64,000 bases of DNA, from contig PDQG01000005.1 in assembly GCA_002747745.1 (NCBI GenBank), forward strand, positions 92,524-156,523. The letters run 5' to 3'. Of this stretch, positions 49,160 through 59,096 are shown piece by piece. Made by a program: the position numbers and the translations under genes. Source of the DNA: a bacterium DOLZORAL124_38_8. GTDB taxonomy: Bacteria > Patescibacteriota > Gracilibacteria > UBA4473. The notes beneath the pieces are model-generated. The model made no database searches. It saw only the letters and a list, made by a program, of their open reading frames with translations, and had not been told where the DNA came from. Positions within the stretch are counted from its first letter, which is position 1; the number at the start of each line of letters is the position of its first letter.

Positions 49160-49378
49160 GTTTTTAATGCCTGTTTCCGAACAGAGGTAAATAAATTCGC
49201 GCAAAAACCTCGTTCCCACGGAGGTGGGAATCTTTTAGAAGTGTTTTTGGATTCTGGACAAGCCAGAATGACAGAACATTTTTTAAAACTATCGAACGAA
49301 ATAGATTAAATTACTTTGTTTGACCATTCTATATTCATCTTTAAAATTTTATTAAGGTATTTTTTAATAAATAAATTT

Positions 49379-49840
49379 ATGAAACAACTATTTGTCGTAT
49401 TATTAATGGGGTTGTTAACCACGGCTTGTATGCCAAAACAAGAAAAACCAGTTCAATCTGAAATTAAAAATGAAGTGGTATCAACCAACACAGAATCAAT
49501 GGAAGTAAAAAAATCAGAACCATTAAAAATTGAAGTATTGCAAGACACCAAAGGTGGAAAGAAGGCGAAGGTTGGAGATAAAGTAGTCGTACACTACGTT
49601 GGAACGCTTACTGATGGAACAAAATTTGATTCTTCCGTTGACCGCAAGGTGCCATTTGAATTTAATTTAGGAGCGGGACAAGTAATTAAAGGTTGGGATC
49701 AAGGAGTAGAAGGAATGAAAGTAGGGGAACGACGGAAATTAACCATCGCGCCAGAGTTGGCTTACGGAAATATGGCTTTGCCAGGTATTCCAGCTAATTC
49801 TACTTTGGTGTTTGAAGTGGAATTATTAGAAATTAAATAA
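49379..49840 (+). CDS. FKBP-type peptidyl-prolyl isomerase lipoprotein
   Basis: Lipobox [33 protein letters not shown]...[36 protein letters not shown]. Confidence 0.94.
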   Translation: MKQLFVVLLMGLLTTACMPKQEKPVQSEIKNEVVSTNTESMEVKKSEPLKIEVLQDTKGGKKAKVGDKVVVHYVGTLTDGTKFDSSVDRKVPFEFNLGAGQVIKGWDQGVEGMKVGERRKLTIAPELAYGNMALPGIPANSTLVFEVELLEIK

Positions 49841-50289
49841 TGCAAAAATTAGGAACGTTTTTGTCCTTGCTTGTTTTTTTGAGTGGTTGTTCGGTAATTC
49901 AGAACCCTATTGCGAATGAGATGCCAGATTCTAAAAATTTGGTTGTATCGGAAATTTCATCAGATACACCAATAGTTGACGCCAGAATAAACGCCGAAAA
50001 TATTTTATCGGGAAAAATTGTGGTTAAAGATTTAAGCAGAGCGGAAAAGTTTGATTTTTTAGGCGACGAATACGAAATTAAAGATTTACGGGATAAATAT
50101 CCTTCGTTTGATTTGTCTCTGCGTAAATTTCGGAAAGATATTATTGTTAGTTTGTCGGACCAAGAGTTGTATGAATTTGTTAGCAGAGCTGATAACGAGT
50201 TGGTGTTAGGGAAAGATAATGAATGGCGAAAAATAAAACTTACAGAGGCGCAAAAACAAGCTGAAATACAAGCTTTACGATTATTTTAG
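49840..50289 (+). CDS. Putative lipoprotein, hypothetical
   Basis: Lipobox FLSGC; TAATG overlap with preceding FKBP gene. Confidence 0.75.
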   Translation: MQKLGTFLSLLVFLSGCSVIQNPIANEMPDSKNLVVSEISSDTPIVDARINAENILSGKIVVKDLSRAEKFDFLGDEYEIKDLRDKYPSFDLSLRKFRKDIIVSLSDQELYEFVSRADNELVLGKDNEWRKIKLTEAQKQAEIQALRLF

Positions 50290-50303
50290 GTTAAATTTAT
50301 AAC

Positions 50304-50333
50304 AAAAAACCGCTCAAGCGAGCGGTTTTTGTT
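50304..50333. terminator. Bidirectional terminator
   Basis: aaaaaaccgctcaagcgagcggttttt. Confidence 0.85.
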
Positions 50334-51169
50334 TATTCTACCTTGATAAGTTTTCCGGTCCAAATGAGTCGGTTCGTGTTGGTTCCAATCGGGGTGCAAG
50401 TCATTAGGGTGATGATTTTTTGGTCGGTTGGTTGATCTAACACTGACACTTCGGTGGGGGGAATAACTCGGCTTTCATCTAGTTTATAGGTGTATTTTTT
50501 TCCGCTCCAATAAACATCAACGGTGTCGCCTTCTTTTAATTCGTGTAATAAGGCAAACACATCTTTGTATCGTCCTGGGTCCCATTTGTAGTACGATGAA
50601 TGTCCGGTCAAAAAGAAGTTTCCAAAGTTTCCAGGATGATGGCTGATAGGGTGTACCACGACTCCATTTTGAAGTCCTTTTTGGATATTGGTCTCTAGCG
50701 CGTGCCAATTTTTTTTGGCTTCAACTTCTACTAGTGGAACATTTTTTCCAATCCGTGGTAAGACGATTCGGTTATCCGATGGGTAAACTTTTAAATCTCC
50801 AATTACTGAGGTAAAAACACTTTCGGGTGTTTTTTTGATGGTGGCTCTTTTTACGCCCACTTTTTTCATTATTTTTACTGGTTTGGGGGTTGGTTTGGTA
50901 AAAAGATTCGCCGTTAATTGTTTGGTTTTAAACTCGGCGATTTGTGCATAGGCCGAAAAGTTAAGTCCTACGTGACTGATGCCCCAAATTGATAATGACG
51001 TCGTAGCCAAAATGGCCAATTCTTTCCAGAGTGGTCGCTTTTTTTTGAGTCGTAAAAATTGCCGTTGTTGATTGTGTTTGTGAGCAAATACTTGGGCGAT
51101 TTGTTTCCGAGTGGTTTGTTTATGCGCGTGTTTGGCTCGGTGTAAGGCTTGTATTGTTTGTAAACTCAT
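50333..51169 (-). CDS. Sortase-family transpeptidase
   Basis: NFFLTGHSSYYKWD (His) ... IITLMTCTPIGTNTNRLIWTG (TLxTC Cys and Arg). Confidence 0.9.
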   Translation of the reverse strand: MSLQTIQALHRAKHAHKQTTRKQIAQVFAHKHNQQRQFLRLKKKRPLWKELAILATTSLSIWGISHVGLNFSAYAQIAEFKTKQLTANLFTKPTPKPVKIMKKVGVKRATIKKTPESVFTSVIGDLKVYPSDNRIVLPRIGKNVPLVEVEAKKNWHALETNIQKGLQNGVVVHPISHHPGNFGNFFLTGHSSYYKWDPGRYKDVFALLHELKEGDTVDVYWSGKKYTYKLDESRVIPPTEVSVLDQPTDQKIITLMTCTPIGTNTNRLIWTGKLIKVE

Positions 51170-51275
51170 CGTTTTTTAATTTTTTCAAAGTTATCAGGGC
51201 ATTTTAGCACAAATAAATAAAAAACTCCAGCCATTGAGGTTGAAGTTTTAAGTGTTTTGTGGGTTTATATCTTTT

Positions 51276-51866
51276 CTACTTTTGGTTGGTGTAAAAGCCC
51301 GTGTTGTCGCCTTTTTGGATCAGCATTATGCCGTCATCTTCGTCAGTTGGTACAATAACCGCTTGGTAGTCGGTTTCGTTGGCAATGGCTTCGTGGAAAC
51401 TTTTGGTTTTGACTGGGAATTTTAACACATCATCTACAATGATTAACGTGTTGTCGTGCATGAGTGGTTTGCATAATTGCCAAAACTCAGCGTAGGATTT
51501 TTTAATGGCATCGATAAAAATTACATCAAATTTTTGGTCTAAAGTAGGAAGCACTTCTTGGGCTCGTCCAAAAATAGAAGTAATTCGGTCTTCGAGTCCG
51601 ACCTTTTTAAAATTTTCTAGGGCCCAGTTTCGGCTTGGCGTTGAGTGATCAATAGTGGTAACGTGTCCGTCAAACTCTTCAATGGCATCGGCAAACCAAA
51701 TAGTCGAGTAACCGTTCGCCGTTCCAATTTCGAGAACCAATTTGGCTTTGTGGAGTCGTGTTAAAAAATGTAAAAATTCGGCATTTTTTTTGGTTACATT
51801 TGGCACATTGTCCGCTTCGGATTCGGTTTTTAGCTGGGCTAAAAACTTAATTCGTTCCAGTTTCAT
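51276..51866 (-). CDS. O-methyltransferase (class I SAM, COMT-like)
   Basis: LVLEIGTANGYSTIWFADAI, FDVIFIDAIKKSYAEFW. Confidence 0.87.
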   Translation of the reverse strand: MKLERIKFLAQLKTESEADNVPNVTKKNAEFLHFLTRLHKAKLVLEIGTANGYSTIWFADAIEEFDGHVTTIDHSTPSRNWALENFKKVGLEDRITSIFGRAQEVLPTLDQKFDVIFIDAIKKSYAEFWQLCKPLMHDNTLIIVDDVLKFPVKTKSFHEAIANETDYQAVIVPTDEDDGIMLIQKGDNTGFYTNQK

Positions 51867-51871
51867 CGTTG

Positions 51872-52759
51872 CTAGGTATTAAAAATAGTAGGATTTCCAT
51901 TCAAGATGTCTTTTATTGGTTGGGCTTTTTTCCCTGGGATTTGTGCGGTGGCAATAAAAATTTTTGAATGGTTTTTGCACACTACTTCGAGTGTATTTGG
52001 GGTGGGTTGTAAATGAATTTCTTTTAATTTTACGTTTCCCAAAGGGGTGGCTACAAAAATTCCTGGCCAAGGGTTAAATGCTAAGTATTTTTGCCATATT
52101 TCGGTGGCGGTGTTGGTGGCAAAACAAACCTCGCCGTCTGATTTTTGAAACTTGCCACAAAAGGTAGCATCTTCTTCATTTTGTGGTTGAGGGGTGATTT
52201 GGCTGGCAAAATAGTCGTTTAAAAAGGTGGGAAAATGTGAGGCCGTTTCGTCCGCAAATAACTGCCACAATTCGGCGGTTGATTGGTTTTGAATATCGTA
52301 TTTTTTTTGCCATAAGATGTCGCCCGCATCGAGGGCGGGTACCATTTTTTGCCAAGTAATACCGCTTTGCGATTGTCCGTTTAAAATAGCCGCTTGTACG
52401 GGGCTAGCTCCTCGCCATTTAGGTAAAAGCGAAAAATGAACATTAACAAAAGTGTTTTGGGCTAATACTTGGGGCGTAAAAATCATGCCAAAGGCAATTA
52501 CAATTCCTAGATCAAACTCGGTGGTGGCCACCATATTTTCGAGGGATTTTTTGTTGGCTAATTCAACAATGGGTAAGTGTAAATTTTGGGCACAGGCCTT
52601 TACGGGGCAAGGTGTGAGTACTTGTTTTCGTCCTATTTTTCGGTCAGGAAAAACTCCCACAGCTACGACTTCATAATCGTCTAATGCAGAGATTTTTTTG
52701 AGGCTGGGCACGGCAATGTCTGGCGTCCCAAAGAAGGCGATTTTCTTTTTTTCTTTCAC
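51872..52759 (-). CDS. fmt: Methionyl-tRNA formyltransferase
   Basis: IAFFGTPDIAVPSL, FVNVHFSLLPKWRGASPVQAAILNG, NPWPGIFVAT. Confidence 0.93.
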   Translation of the reverse strand: MKEKKKIAFFGTPDIAVPSLKKISALDDYEVVAVGVFPDRKIGRKQVLTPCPVKACAQNLHLPIVELANKKSLENMVATTEFDLGIVIAFGMIFTPQVLAQNTFVNVHFSLLPKWRGASPVQAAILNGQSQSGITWQKMVPALDAGDILWQKKYDIQNQSTAELWQLFADETASHFPTFLNDYFASQITPQPQNEEDATFCGKFQKSDGEVCFATNTATEIWQKYLAFNPWPGIFVATPLGNVKLKEIHLQPTPNTLEVVCKNHSKIFIATAQIPGKKAQPIKDILNGNPTIFNT

Positions 52760-52833
52760 GGTTTTTAGGATATTATTTTTTCGGAGAAAAACAATAATTT
52801 GACTTTTCTCATACGGTATGATTGTTTGTTTTT

Positions 52834-53421
52834 ATGAGAAAGAAATCAATTTTAATTACTGGCGCGCCTGGATCCGGCAAAACAACTATTGCGAATGCGT
52901 TGTTTCGGTCAGAGAAAATAGTTCATAATTCAGAGGATTTTCGGCTTATTGGTACCGATACGATTCGAGAGATTATCAAAAGTGCGGTAGATCCTTTGCT
53001 CATACCAGAACTACAAGGATCTTCGATTGATTTTTGTGATGAAAATGATATGACCGACTTATCGGGGTTTTTGAAGCAGGCAGAAATATTAGCCCCAGGA
53101 ATAGAAGGTGCTATTAATCGAAATAAAGAAGAGGGGCGAACGTTGGTGTTAGAGGGAATTCATTGTTTACCAAATTATTTATCATCACTCGCAGACGTTG
53201 AATATTTTGTGGTGACTGTTCCGAAGTCTCAACAAGTATCACGTTTGCAGTCGCAACATCGTTCTCCAGAAAAAATCAAAAGGAAAATGCAAAATATGGA
53301 ACGATATTTACACTATCAGGAGTATTTAATTCGTCTGGCAGAAAAGTATGACAATGTTCATGTCATACAAGAGCAAAACGTGTCAGCGGCAGTCGATTTT
53401 ATTCTTTCGAAGATTTTGTAA
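52834..53421 (+). CDS. P-loop kinase (2-phosphoglycerate kinase-like)
   Basis: ILITGAPGSGKTTIANAL Walker A; LIGTDTIREIIKS. Confidence 0.7.
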   Translation: MRKKSILITGAPGSGKTTIANALFRSEKIVHNSEDFRLIGTDTIREIIKSAVDPLLIPELQGSSIDFCDENDMTDLSGFLKQAEILAPGIEGAINRNKEEGRTLVLEGIHCLPNYLSSLADVEYFVVTVPKSQQVSRLQSQHRSPEKIKRKMQNMERYLHYQEYLIRLAEKYDNVHVIQEQNVSAAVDFILSKIL

Positions 53422-53450
53422 AGTTCCTTTTTTTTGTTTGATTAGATGAA

Positions 53451-54701
53451 TTATTTGAGTGCGTTATCTGATTCAATCGTGCTCACTTTATCTAACTTTT
53501 TCTGAATCGCACGAGTACGAACCCCCATAACCGTATCGAGTTGATTGAGTCCTGTTTGAATATTTTTTTGGGCTTTTTCCATCATGCCTCCAAAATTCTC
53601 GAATTCTTTTTTAACAGAAGCCAATACTTTCCAGACTTCGTTGCTGCGTTTTTGAATAGCGAGGGTGCGGAAGCCCATTTGTAAACTATTGAGCATGGCG
53701 GCCAGGGTGCTTGGCCCAGTCACAATAATTTGGTGTTCTCGTTGTAAGGTTTCAAGCAAGGTGGCTGATTGGACGACTTCGGCATAAATGCCTTCGAACG
53801 GTAAAAACATAATTCCAAAGTTCGTTGTAGCGGGTGGGTCAAGATATTTTTCTTGGATATCTTTGGCCATTTTTTTAATGGTGTTGTGTAGGTTTTTACG
53901 AGCGGTGGTAATGATTTCAAGGTCTCCGCTTTCGTGTGCGGTTTGCATTTGTTCGTAGGCGTCTTTGGGAAATTTTGCATCAATGGGCAGCCAAACGTGT
54001 TGCTTGGTGTCGTCTTTGCCCGGTAATTTAACGGCAAACTCTACTACGCCGTTGCTACTTTTTTTCGTTTTTACATTTTTCTCATATTGTTCAGGCGCTA
54101 AAATCTGTTCGAGGAGCATTTCCAACTGGATTTCTCCGACTCCGCCTCGCATTTTTACATTGTTCAAGACCTTTTTGAGTCCGCCCACATCGGTGGCGAG
54201 TGTTTTCATTTCGCCTAATCCAGACTGAACTGCTTCAAGTTGTTTTCCCACTAATTCAAATGATTGGTGCAGGCGTTCGTTGAGCGTTTTTTGCAGTTTT
54301 TCGTCCACAGTTTTTCGGACTTGTTCGAGCTGTTTATTATTGTCGGTTCGGATTTCCGTCAAATGTTTTTCAACCGTGGTTTGAATAGCTTGTAAACGTT
54401 TTTCAGAATTAGCGGTTAGGTGTTCAAATTTTTTCTCAAGTTTCTCTTGAAAGGTTTGTAAGGCGGCATTTAATTCTTCTCGTTGACTCCGGCTCAGGTC
54501 GTTTAACTCTTTCCGATTACGATACAATTCATCTTTGAAAGTTTCGTTTGTTTTTGTGAGCGTTGAATCAAATTTAATAATAGATTTTTTGGTATCTTTC
54601 CAAGGGGTTCCTTGATTGGTTTTCCTAAAAAAATGAACCAAAATATTTATAAGTGTCAGTATGATAAGTGTGATGAGTAAATGAAATTCTGTAATAATCA
54701 T
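53451..54701 (-). CDS. rmuC: DNA recombination protein RmuC
   Basis: N-terminal TM, coiled coil, VWLPIDAKFPKDAYEQM, GIMFLPFEGIYAEV, VTGPSTLAAMLNSLQMGFRTLAIQ. Confidence 0.93.
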   Translation of the reverse strand: MIITEFHLLITLIILTLINILVHFFRKTNQGTPWKDTKKSIIKFDSTLTKTNETFKDELYRNRKELNDLSRSQREELNAALQTFQEKLEKKFEHLTANSEKRLQAIQTTVEKHLTEIRTDNNKQLEQVRKTVDEKLQKTLNERLHQSFELVGKQLEAVQSGLGEMKTLATDVGGLKKVLNNVKMRGGVGEIQLEMLLEQILAPEQYEKNVKTKKSSNGVVEFAVKLPGKDDTKQHVWLPIDAKFPKDAYEQMQTAHESGDLEIITTARKNLHNTIKKMAKDIQEKYLDPPATTNFGIMFLPFEGIYAEVVQSATLLETLQREHQIIVTGPSTLAAMLNSLQMGFRTLAIQKRSNEVWKVLASVKKEFENFGGMMEKAQKNIQTGLNQLDTVMGVRTRAIQKKLDKVSTIESDNALK

Positions 54702-54710
54702 GAGAAAGAC

Positions 54711-55637
54711 TTATTTGGTTAGGAAGTGTGCGACTAGTGGAATTGTAAGTATAGAAAGTACGGTGCTGAGAATAATACTGTTGGAGATAAACGATTTATC
54801 TAATTTGTATTGATCGGCGAGGGCAAATGGGGTAATAGCGAGGGGCATTGCCGCTTGAATGACGGAGCTATTGAAGGCCATGTGGGGAATGTCAATAAGA
54901 GACAAAATTCCAAAGAGTATCAGTGGGGTTATGAGCGTGGTGAAAATTGAAAACAAAATTACTTCTTTCCAGTGAGAAATCTTTTTAAAGTCAGATGTTC
55001 CAATGAAAAGTCCGATACTTATCAATATCATAGGGGTGGCTGAGGCACTTATCATTGATAAGGAGTTTTGAATAAAGTCGGGGATTTTCAGGTTCATCGT
55101 ACTGGTGGTAATTCCGATGGCTATGGCTAATAATGTTGGATTATGGACTAAGTTTTGGAAGATTTTTTTCCAAGAAGATGCCGTATTTTTTTTCTGTTGG
55201 TGTTCTAAAAACAGTATTCCAATGCTAAATATCCAAAAAAGATAAATGGCTGTAATAATACTGGCTTCGGTGGTGATTTGGGGTCCGTAAAGTTCTGTTA
55301 CAATTGGCATTCCGAGAAAGGCAATGTTTCCGAACGCAATACAAATAAAGAGGGTTTTATACTTTTGTGTGTCGAAGTTAAATATTCGGTTTATGATGAT
55401 AGTCAGCATAAACAATCCTACGATTAGTGCTGAGTTTGCGGTAATGAGTGGGAGGAATTCGTTCCACGAAAATGGATATTTGTTGAGTGAGTAGAATATT
55501 AAGAACGGGAAAGCGATGTTTACCACATATTCGTTGAAAACCGTGCTCCAAGTTTTCCCTATGTTTCGTTTTTTGAGGATAAATCCTAATAATACCAATA
55601 AAAAGAGCGGGATAATGGCAAAGATAGTTTGTTGCAT
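54711..55637 (-). CDS. AEC-family (auxin efflux carrier) transporter
   Basis: Multi-TM; GNIAFLGMPIVTELYG, ASATPMILISIGLF. Confidence 0.83.
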   Translation of the reverse strand: MQQTIFAIIPLFLLVLLGFILKKRNIGKTWSTVFNEYVVNIAFPFLIFYSLNKYPFSWNEFLPLITANSALIVGLFMLTIIINRIFNFDTQKYKTLFICIAFGNIAFLGMPIVTELYGPQITTEASIITAIYLFWIFSIGILFLEHQQKKNTASSWKKIFQNLVHNPTLLAIAIGITTSTMNLKIPDFIQNSLSMISASATPMILISIGLFIGTSDFKKISHWKEVILFSIFTTLITPLILFGILSLIDIPHMAFNSSVIQAAMPLAITPFALADQYKLDKSFISNSIILSTVLSILTIPLVAHFLTK

Positions 55638-55726
55638 TTTTTTGTTTTTTACGGTTTTTATTGTATGTTTCTGGGCTGATGTAGCAACTATTCTTTACAA
55701 ATCTCTCATTTCTAAAACAATGTATA

Positions 55727-56347
55727 GTGATGAGATTAAATCAAGCGGTGTTAGAAAAAGTCGCAGAAGCCAATAAGCAGTTGGTGGCGGTAACTAAATA
55801 TTTTTCTGCGTCAGAACTAGCGGTGTTTCAGGCGGATTTGTTGCGTGAATCTTGTGTGCTAGCTTTGGGCGAAAACCGTATTGAAGTTATTAAGCAAAAA
55901 CAAATTCCCCGTCAGTTTTGTCATTTTATCGGGAATATTCAGTCTCGGAATATTGCGGATATTGCCGTGCATTGTTCGGTCGTTCATTCTTTATGTAAAG
56001 TTTCCCATTTAAAAAAATTCTTACAACAACCGGTGTGTCCGCAGTTTTTTCTGCAAATAAATGTTTCGGGTGAACCGCAAAAAGGGGGACTTTTACCAGA
56101 GGAATTGCCTTTATTTTTAGCCGAAATAACCGATACGTCTTTGATTTTGGGGTTGTCGGCTATCGGGGCTTATTCGGCGGATGCACTTCAAAAACAAAAA
56201 GAATTTGCGGTGCTGAATCAATTACGACGGGATCATAATCCAGCGTGGAAACTGTCGGCGGGGACTTCGGTTGACTACGAACAAGCTTTAGAAAACGGGG
56301 TTGATATAGTACGAATCGGGCGAAAATTATTTGGAAATGTAGTCTAG
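55727..56347 (+). CDS. YggS-family PLP-binding protein
   Basis: LVAVTKYFSASEL, FHFIGNIQSRN-type motif (CHFIGNIQSRNI), FLQINVSGEPQKGG. Confidence 0.87.
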   Translation: MMRLNQAVLEKVAEANKQLVAVTKYFSASELAVFQADLLRESCVLALGENRIEVIKQKQIPRQFCHFIGNIQSRNIADIAVHCSVVHSLCKVSHLKKFLQQPVCPQFFLQINVSGEPQKGGLLPEELPLFLAEITDTSLILGLSAIGAYSADALQKQKEFAVLNQLRRDHNPAWKLSAGTSVDYEQALENGVDIVRIGRKLFGNVV

Positions 56348-56390
56348 GCTTGCATTTATTTTTTGAATATTTACGCTGTGTGTGAATATT

Positions 56391-57293
56391 ATGACGGCGA
56401 GGTTTAAAAGACGATTTCGGACGGTGGCAATTTATACGCATAGTAAACCCCAAAAGGTTAAGGAAGAAACGATTTTTCTAAAAAAATTGCTTATTTTTTT
56501 ACGGGAAAAAGGCGTAAAAGTCATTCATGGCGATTTGAATACGCAGTCTTTATTAGGCGAAGGGTTCCCATTGATGAAAGATACGGATGCGTATGATTTA
56601 AAGATCGGCATTGGGGGAGATGGGATTTTGTTAAAAATGATTCGAACCCTGCAAAAAGAAGATGGTTTGTTGCTCGGGATTAATTTTGGAACTCTCGGGT
56701 TTTTGTCTGAACTAACGCCTGAAACAGCGTTTGAAGGGCTAGAAAAAATCTTTCGAGGAAAATACGAAGTGGATGTGAGAATGCTGTTGAAAGCTTTTGT
56801 ATGGCGAAAAAAAGATAAAACGAAATCCAGTGTAAAAGTTCATCGTGGATACGCGTTAAATGAAGTGGCGTTTGGTCATGGTGGGGTGTCTCGGTTAACG
56901 AATTATAAAGTTACTAGTGATCGGCGAAAACTTTCTACGTATCGATCAGACGGGCTTATTTTTGCTACGCCAACTGGATCGACCGCCTATTCTTTGTCGG
57001 CGGGTGGACCGATTATTGCGCCCATGATTGATTCTATTTTATTAACGCCGGTGGCTCCACATCGGCTGTCGCATCGGCCTATTTTGTTACGACCAGATAA
57101 ACCGTTACACGTCAAATTCGATACGCGGTTTGATTCGATTTCGATGACGCTTGATGGGCAAATTCACTTTTCGGTGCTACCAACTGATAAAGTTTCGATT
57201 CACCAAGCGACCCGACGAGCCAAATTTATTCGGTTGAAAGAAAACCATTTCTTCCGAACGCTTCGAAATAAAATGTCGTGGGGCGAAAATTAG
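56391..57293 (+). CDS. nadK: NAD kinase
   Basis: GIGGDGILLKMIRTL, GINFGTLGFLSEL, DGLIFATPTGSTAYSLSAGGPII. Confidence 0.93.
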   Translation: MTARFKRRFRTVAIYTHSKPQKVKEETIFLKKLLIFLREKGVKVIHGDLNTQSLLGEGFPLMKDTDAYDLKIGIGGDGILLKMIRTLQKEDGLLLGINFGTLGFLSELTPETAFEGLEKIFRGKYEVDVRMLLKAFVWRKKDKTKSSVKVHRGYALNEVAFGHGGVSRLTNYKVTSDRRKLSTYRSDGLIFATPTGSTAYSLSAGGPIIAPMIDSILLTPVAPHRLSHRPILLRPDKPLHVKFDTRFDSISMTLDGQIHFSVLPTDKVSIHQATRRAKFIRLKENHFFRTLRNKMSWGEN

Positions 57294-57299
57294 GCTTGG

Positions 57300-57875
57300 T
57301 TATTTAGTATTGAGTGATTTTTTGAGTAAAAATCCAGTCAATAGTCCGCTGACACAGGCGGCTCCCCATGGCCAATTATGCCAAATTATTTCCCAGGCGT
57401 GTTGTCCGAGAAAATATCCGGCTAATACAACTCCGAGCGCCCAAAAGAACGTTCCTAATAAACAGGCTGGAAAGAATTTTTTGAGTGGGACGCCGACCGA
57501 ACCAACAATGAGCGACATAAAGGGGCGGACGTTGGTAATGAGCGACGAGAGGAAAATAGCGGGGGTAGAATGCGTATTGACATATTTTTCTTCAAAACGT
57601 TGGAGGCGTGTTTCGGGTAAGAAAAATTTATGTCCGTGGGTTTTGAGCCATTTTCGAGCGCCTCGTTGTCCCCATAAAAATAAGATAAAATTTCCTAAAA
57701 AGGCATAAACCGTACTGACCAGAATTAGTACCACTGGAGATAATTCGGGTGATTTGGCCGAGAATATAGCGGCCGAAAAAAGCAGTAATGTGCTGGGAAC
57801 GGGAACGCCTAAATCATCAATAAGAAAGATGATTCCGGCGAAAAGTATTCCTGTATTTGAAAAGTAAGCTTCCAT
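57300..57875 (-). CDS. DedA-family membrane protein
   Basis: FLIDDLGVPVPSTLLLF, GNFILFLWGQRGARKWL, FLSSLITNVRPFMSLIVGSVGVPLKKFF. Confidence 0.85.
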   Translation of the reverse strand: MEAYFSNTGILFAGIIFLIDDLGVPVPSTLLLFSAAIFSAKSPELSPVVLILVSTVYAFLGNFILFLWGQRGARKWLKTHGHKFFLPETRLQRFEEKYVNTHSTPAIFLSSLITNVRPFMSLIVGSVGVPLKKFFPACLLGTFFWALGVVLAGYFLGQHAWEIIWHNWPWGAACVSGLLTGFLLKKSLNTK

Positions 57876-57925
57876 AACGAAAGAAGCCTACTAGGAGAAA
57901 TATTTTTGCCAAATTTTTTTGTTTT

Positions 57926-59089
57926 TTACCCAATGGTGTCGTTGAGCTTCATAATTGGCAAGTAAATTGCTAAGATGAAGAATACTGCCCCAACGGCCAT
58001 AAAGAGAACAATGATTGGTTCCATGAGTTTAGAGATGGTCCCAATTTTTCGTTCGACGGCTTCGTCATAATAATCGGCCATTTTGTTCATAATGCTTCCG
58101 AGTGAAGAAGTTTTTTCTCCAATAGAAATCATGCGGACAAACATAGAAGGGAACAACGATTCGTCATCAGAAAAGTTTTCAGAAATTTCAATCCCTTGTT
58201 TCAAATCATTAATAGCCATTTGGATTCGTTGTTTGTAAATAGGGTTTCCCGCTACATCAGAAGCAATTTGTAGGCTTCCAATGATAGGAACTCCCGCTGA
58301 AATGAGGAATCCTAAAATCCGAGAGATTCGCCCGAGGGTTGACTCGACTACGAAGTTTCCAATAACAGGGATTTTGAGGATTATTTGGGACAATTGTGAC
58401 TGTCCGCTTGGAGTTTTTTGCCATTGTTTGAACCCCAAGAATAACACGACGAGTCCTCCTATTAAGAGGTACCAATAATTTTGTAAAAAATCACTCATTC
58501 CAATCATTATTCGGGTTGGAAGCGGTAAATTATCGGCTCCTTGAAACAAGCCTTCTAGTTTTGGAACAATCACGACAATCATCACAACGCCCAATAAAAT
58601 CATAACGGAAATAACCGTTACGGGGTACATCATGGCACTTTTTACTTTTTTCTTTAACGTTGAACTTCGTTCTTTTTGTTTGACGAGTTCTTTTAACAGT
58701 TCTGATAATTTCCCTGAGTTTTCCCCCGCTTCAACAATAGCACAAGTGGCCTCATCAAAAACAGATGGGTGTTGTCGAAACGCATTTGATAATGTATACC
58801 CTCGTCCAATATCATTTTTTACGTCATCAATAATTGTTTTGAGGGTTAAATTATTCGTTTGTGATTTGAGCAATTGCAAAGATTCTAACAAAGATACTCC
58901 GGCATTTACTAACGTTGATAATAATTGAAAAAACACGAGTTGTTCTTGGAGTGGCACGCCAGAAGCTCGAATCATCCAATCATTTATTTTATCAAACCAG
59001 TCTTTGAGCGATTGTGGTCGGTTTGCGCCTTTGTTGGTTTGAATTGATTGTTGTAAATCAAACACAATGTTGTTGTTTTTGTTTTCCAT
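57926..59089 (-). CDS. pilC: PilC/GspF-family platform protein (second copy)
   Basis: 387 aa; LVFFQLLSTLVNAGVSLLESLQLL, MMYPVTVISVMILLGVVMIVVIVPKLEGLF. Confidence 0.9.
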   Translation of the reverse strand: MENKNNNIVFDLQQSIQTNKGANRPQSLKDWFDKINDWMIRASGVPLQEQLVFFQLLSTLVNAGVSLLESLQLLKSQTNNLTLKTIIDDVKNDIGRGYTLSNAFRQHPSVFDEATCAIVEAGENSGKLSELLKELVKQKERSSTLKKKVKSAMMYPVTVISVMILLGVVMIVVIVPKLEGLFQGADNLPLPTRIMIGMSDFLQNYWYLLIGGLVVLFLGFKQWQKTPSGQSQLSQIILKIPVIGNFVVESTLGRISRILGFLISAGVPIIGSLQIASDVAGNPIYKQRIQMAINDLKQGIEISENFSDDESLFPSMFVRMISIGEKTSSLGSIMNKMADYYDEAVERKIGTISKLMEPIIVLFMAVGAVFFILAIYLPIMKLNDTIG

Positions 59090-59096
59090 GGTGGTC

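Noticed and set aside
49048-49214. Long-range GAACGAGG/CCTCGTTC helix enclosing the terminator
   Set aside because: The 3' arm belongs to the dispersed ttcccacggaggtgggaa repeat and lies beyond the terminator, so the pairing is probably coincidental.
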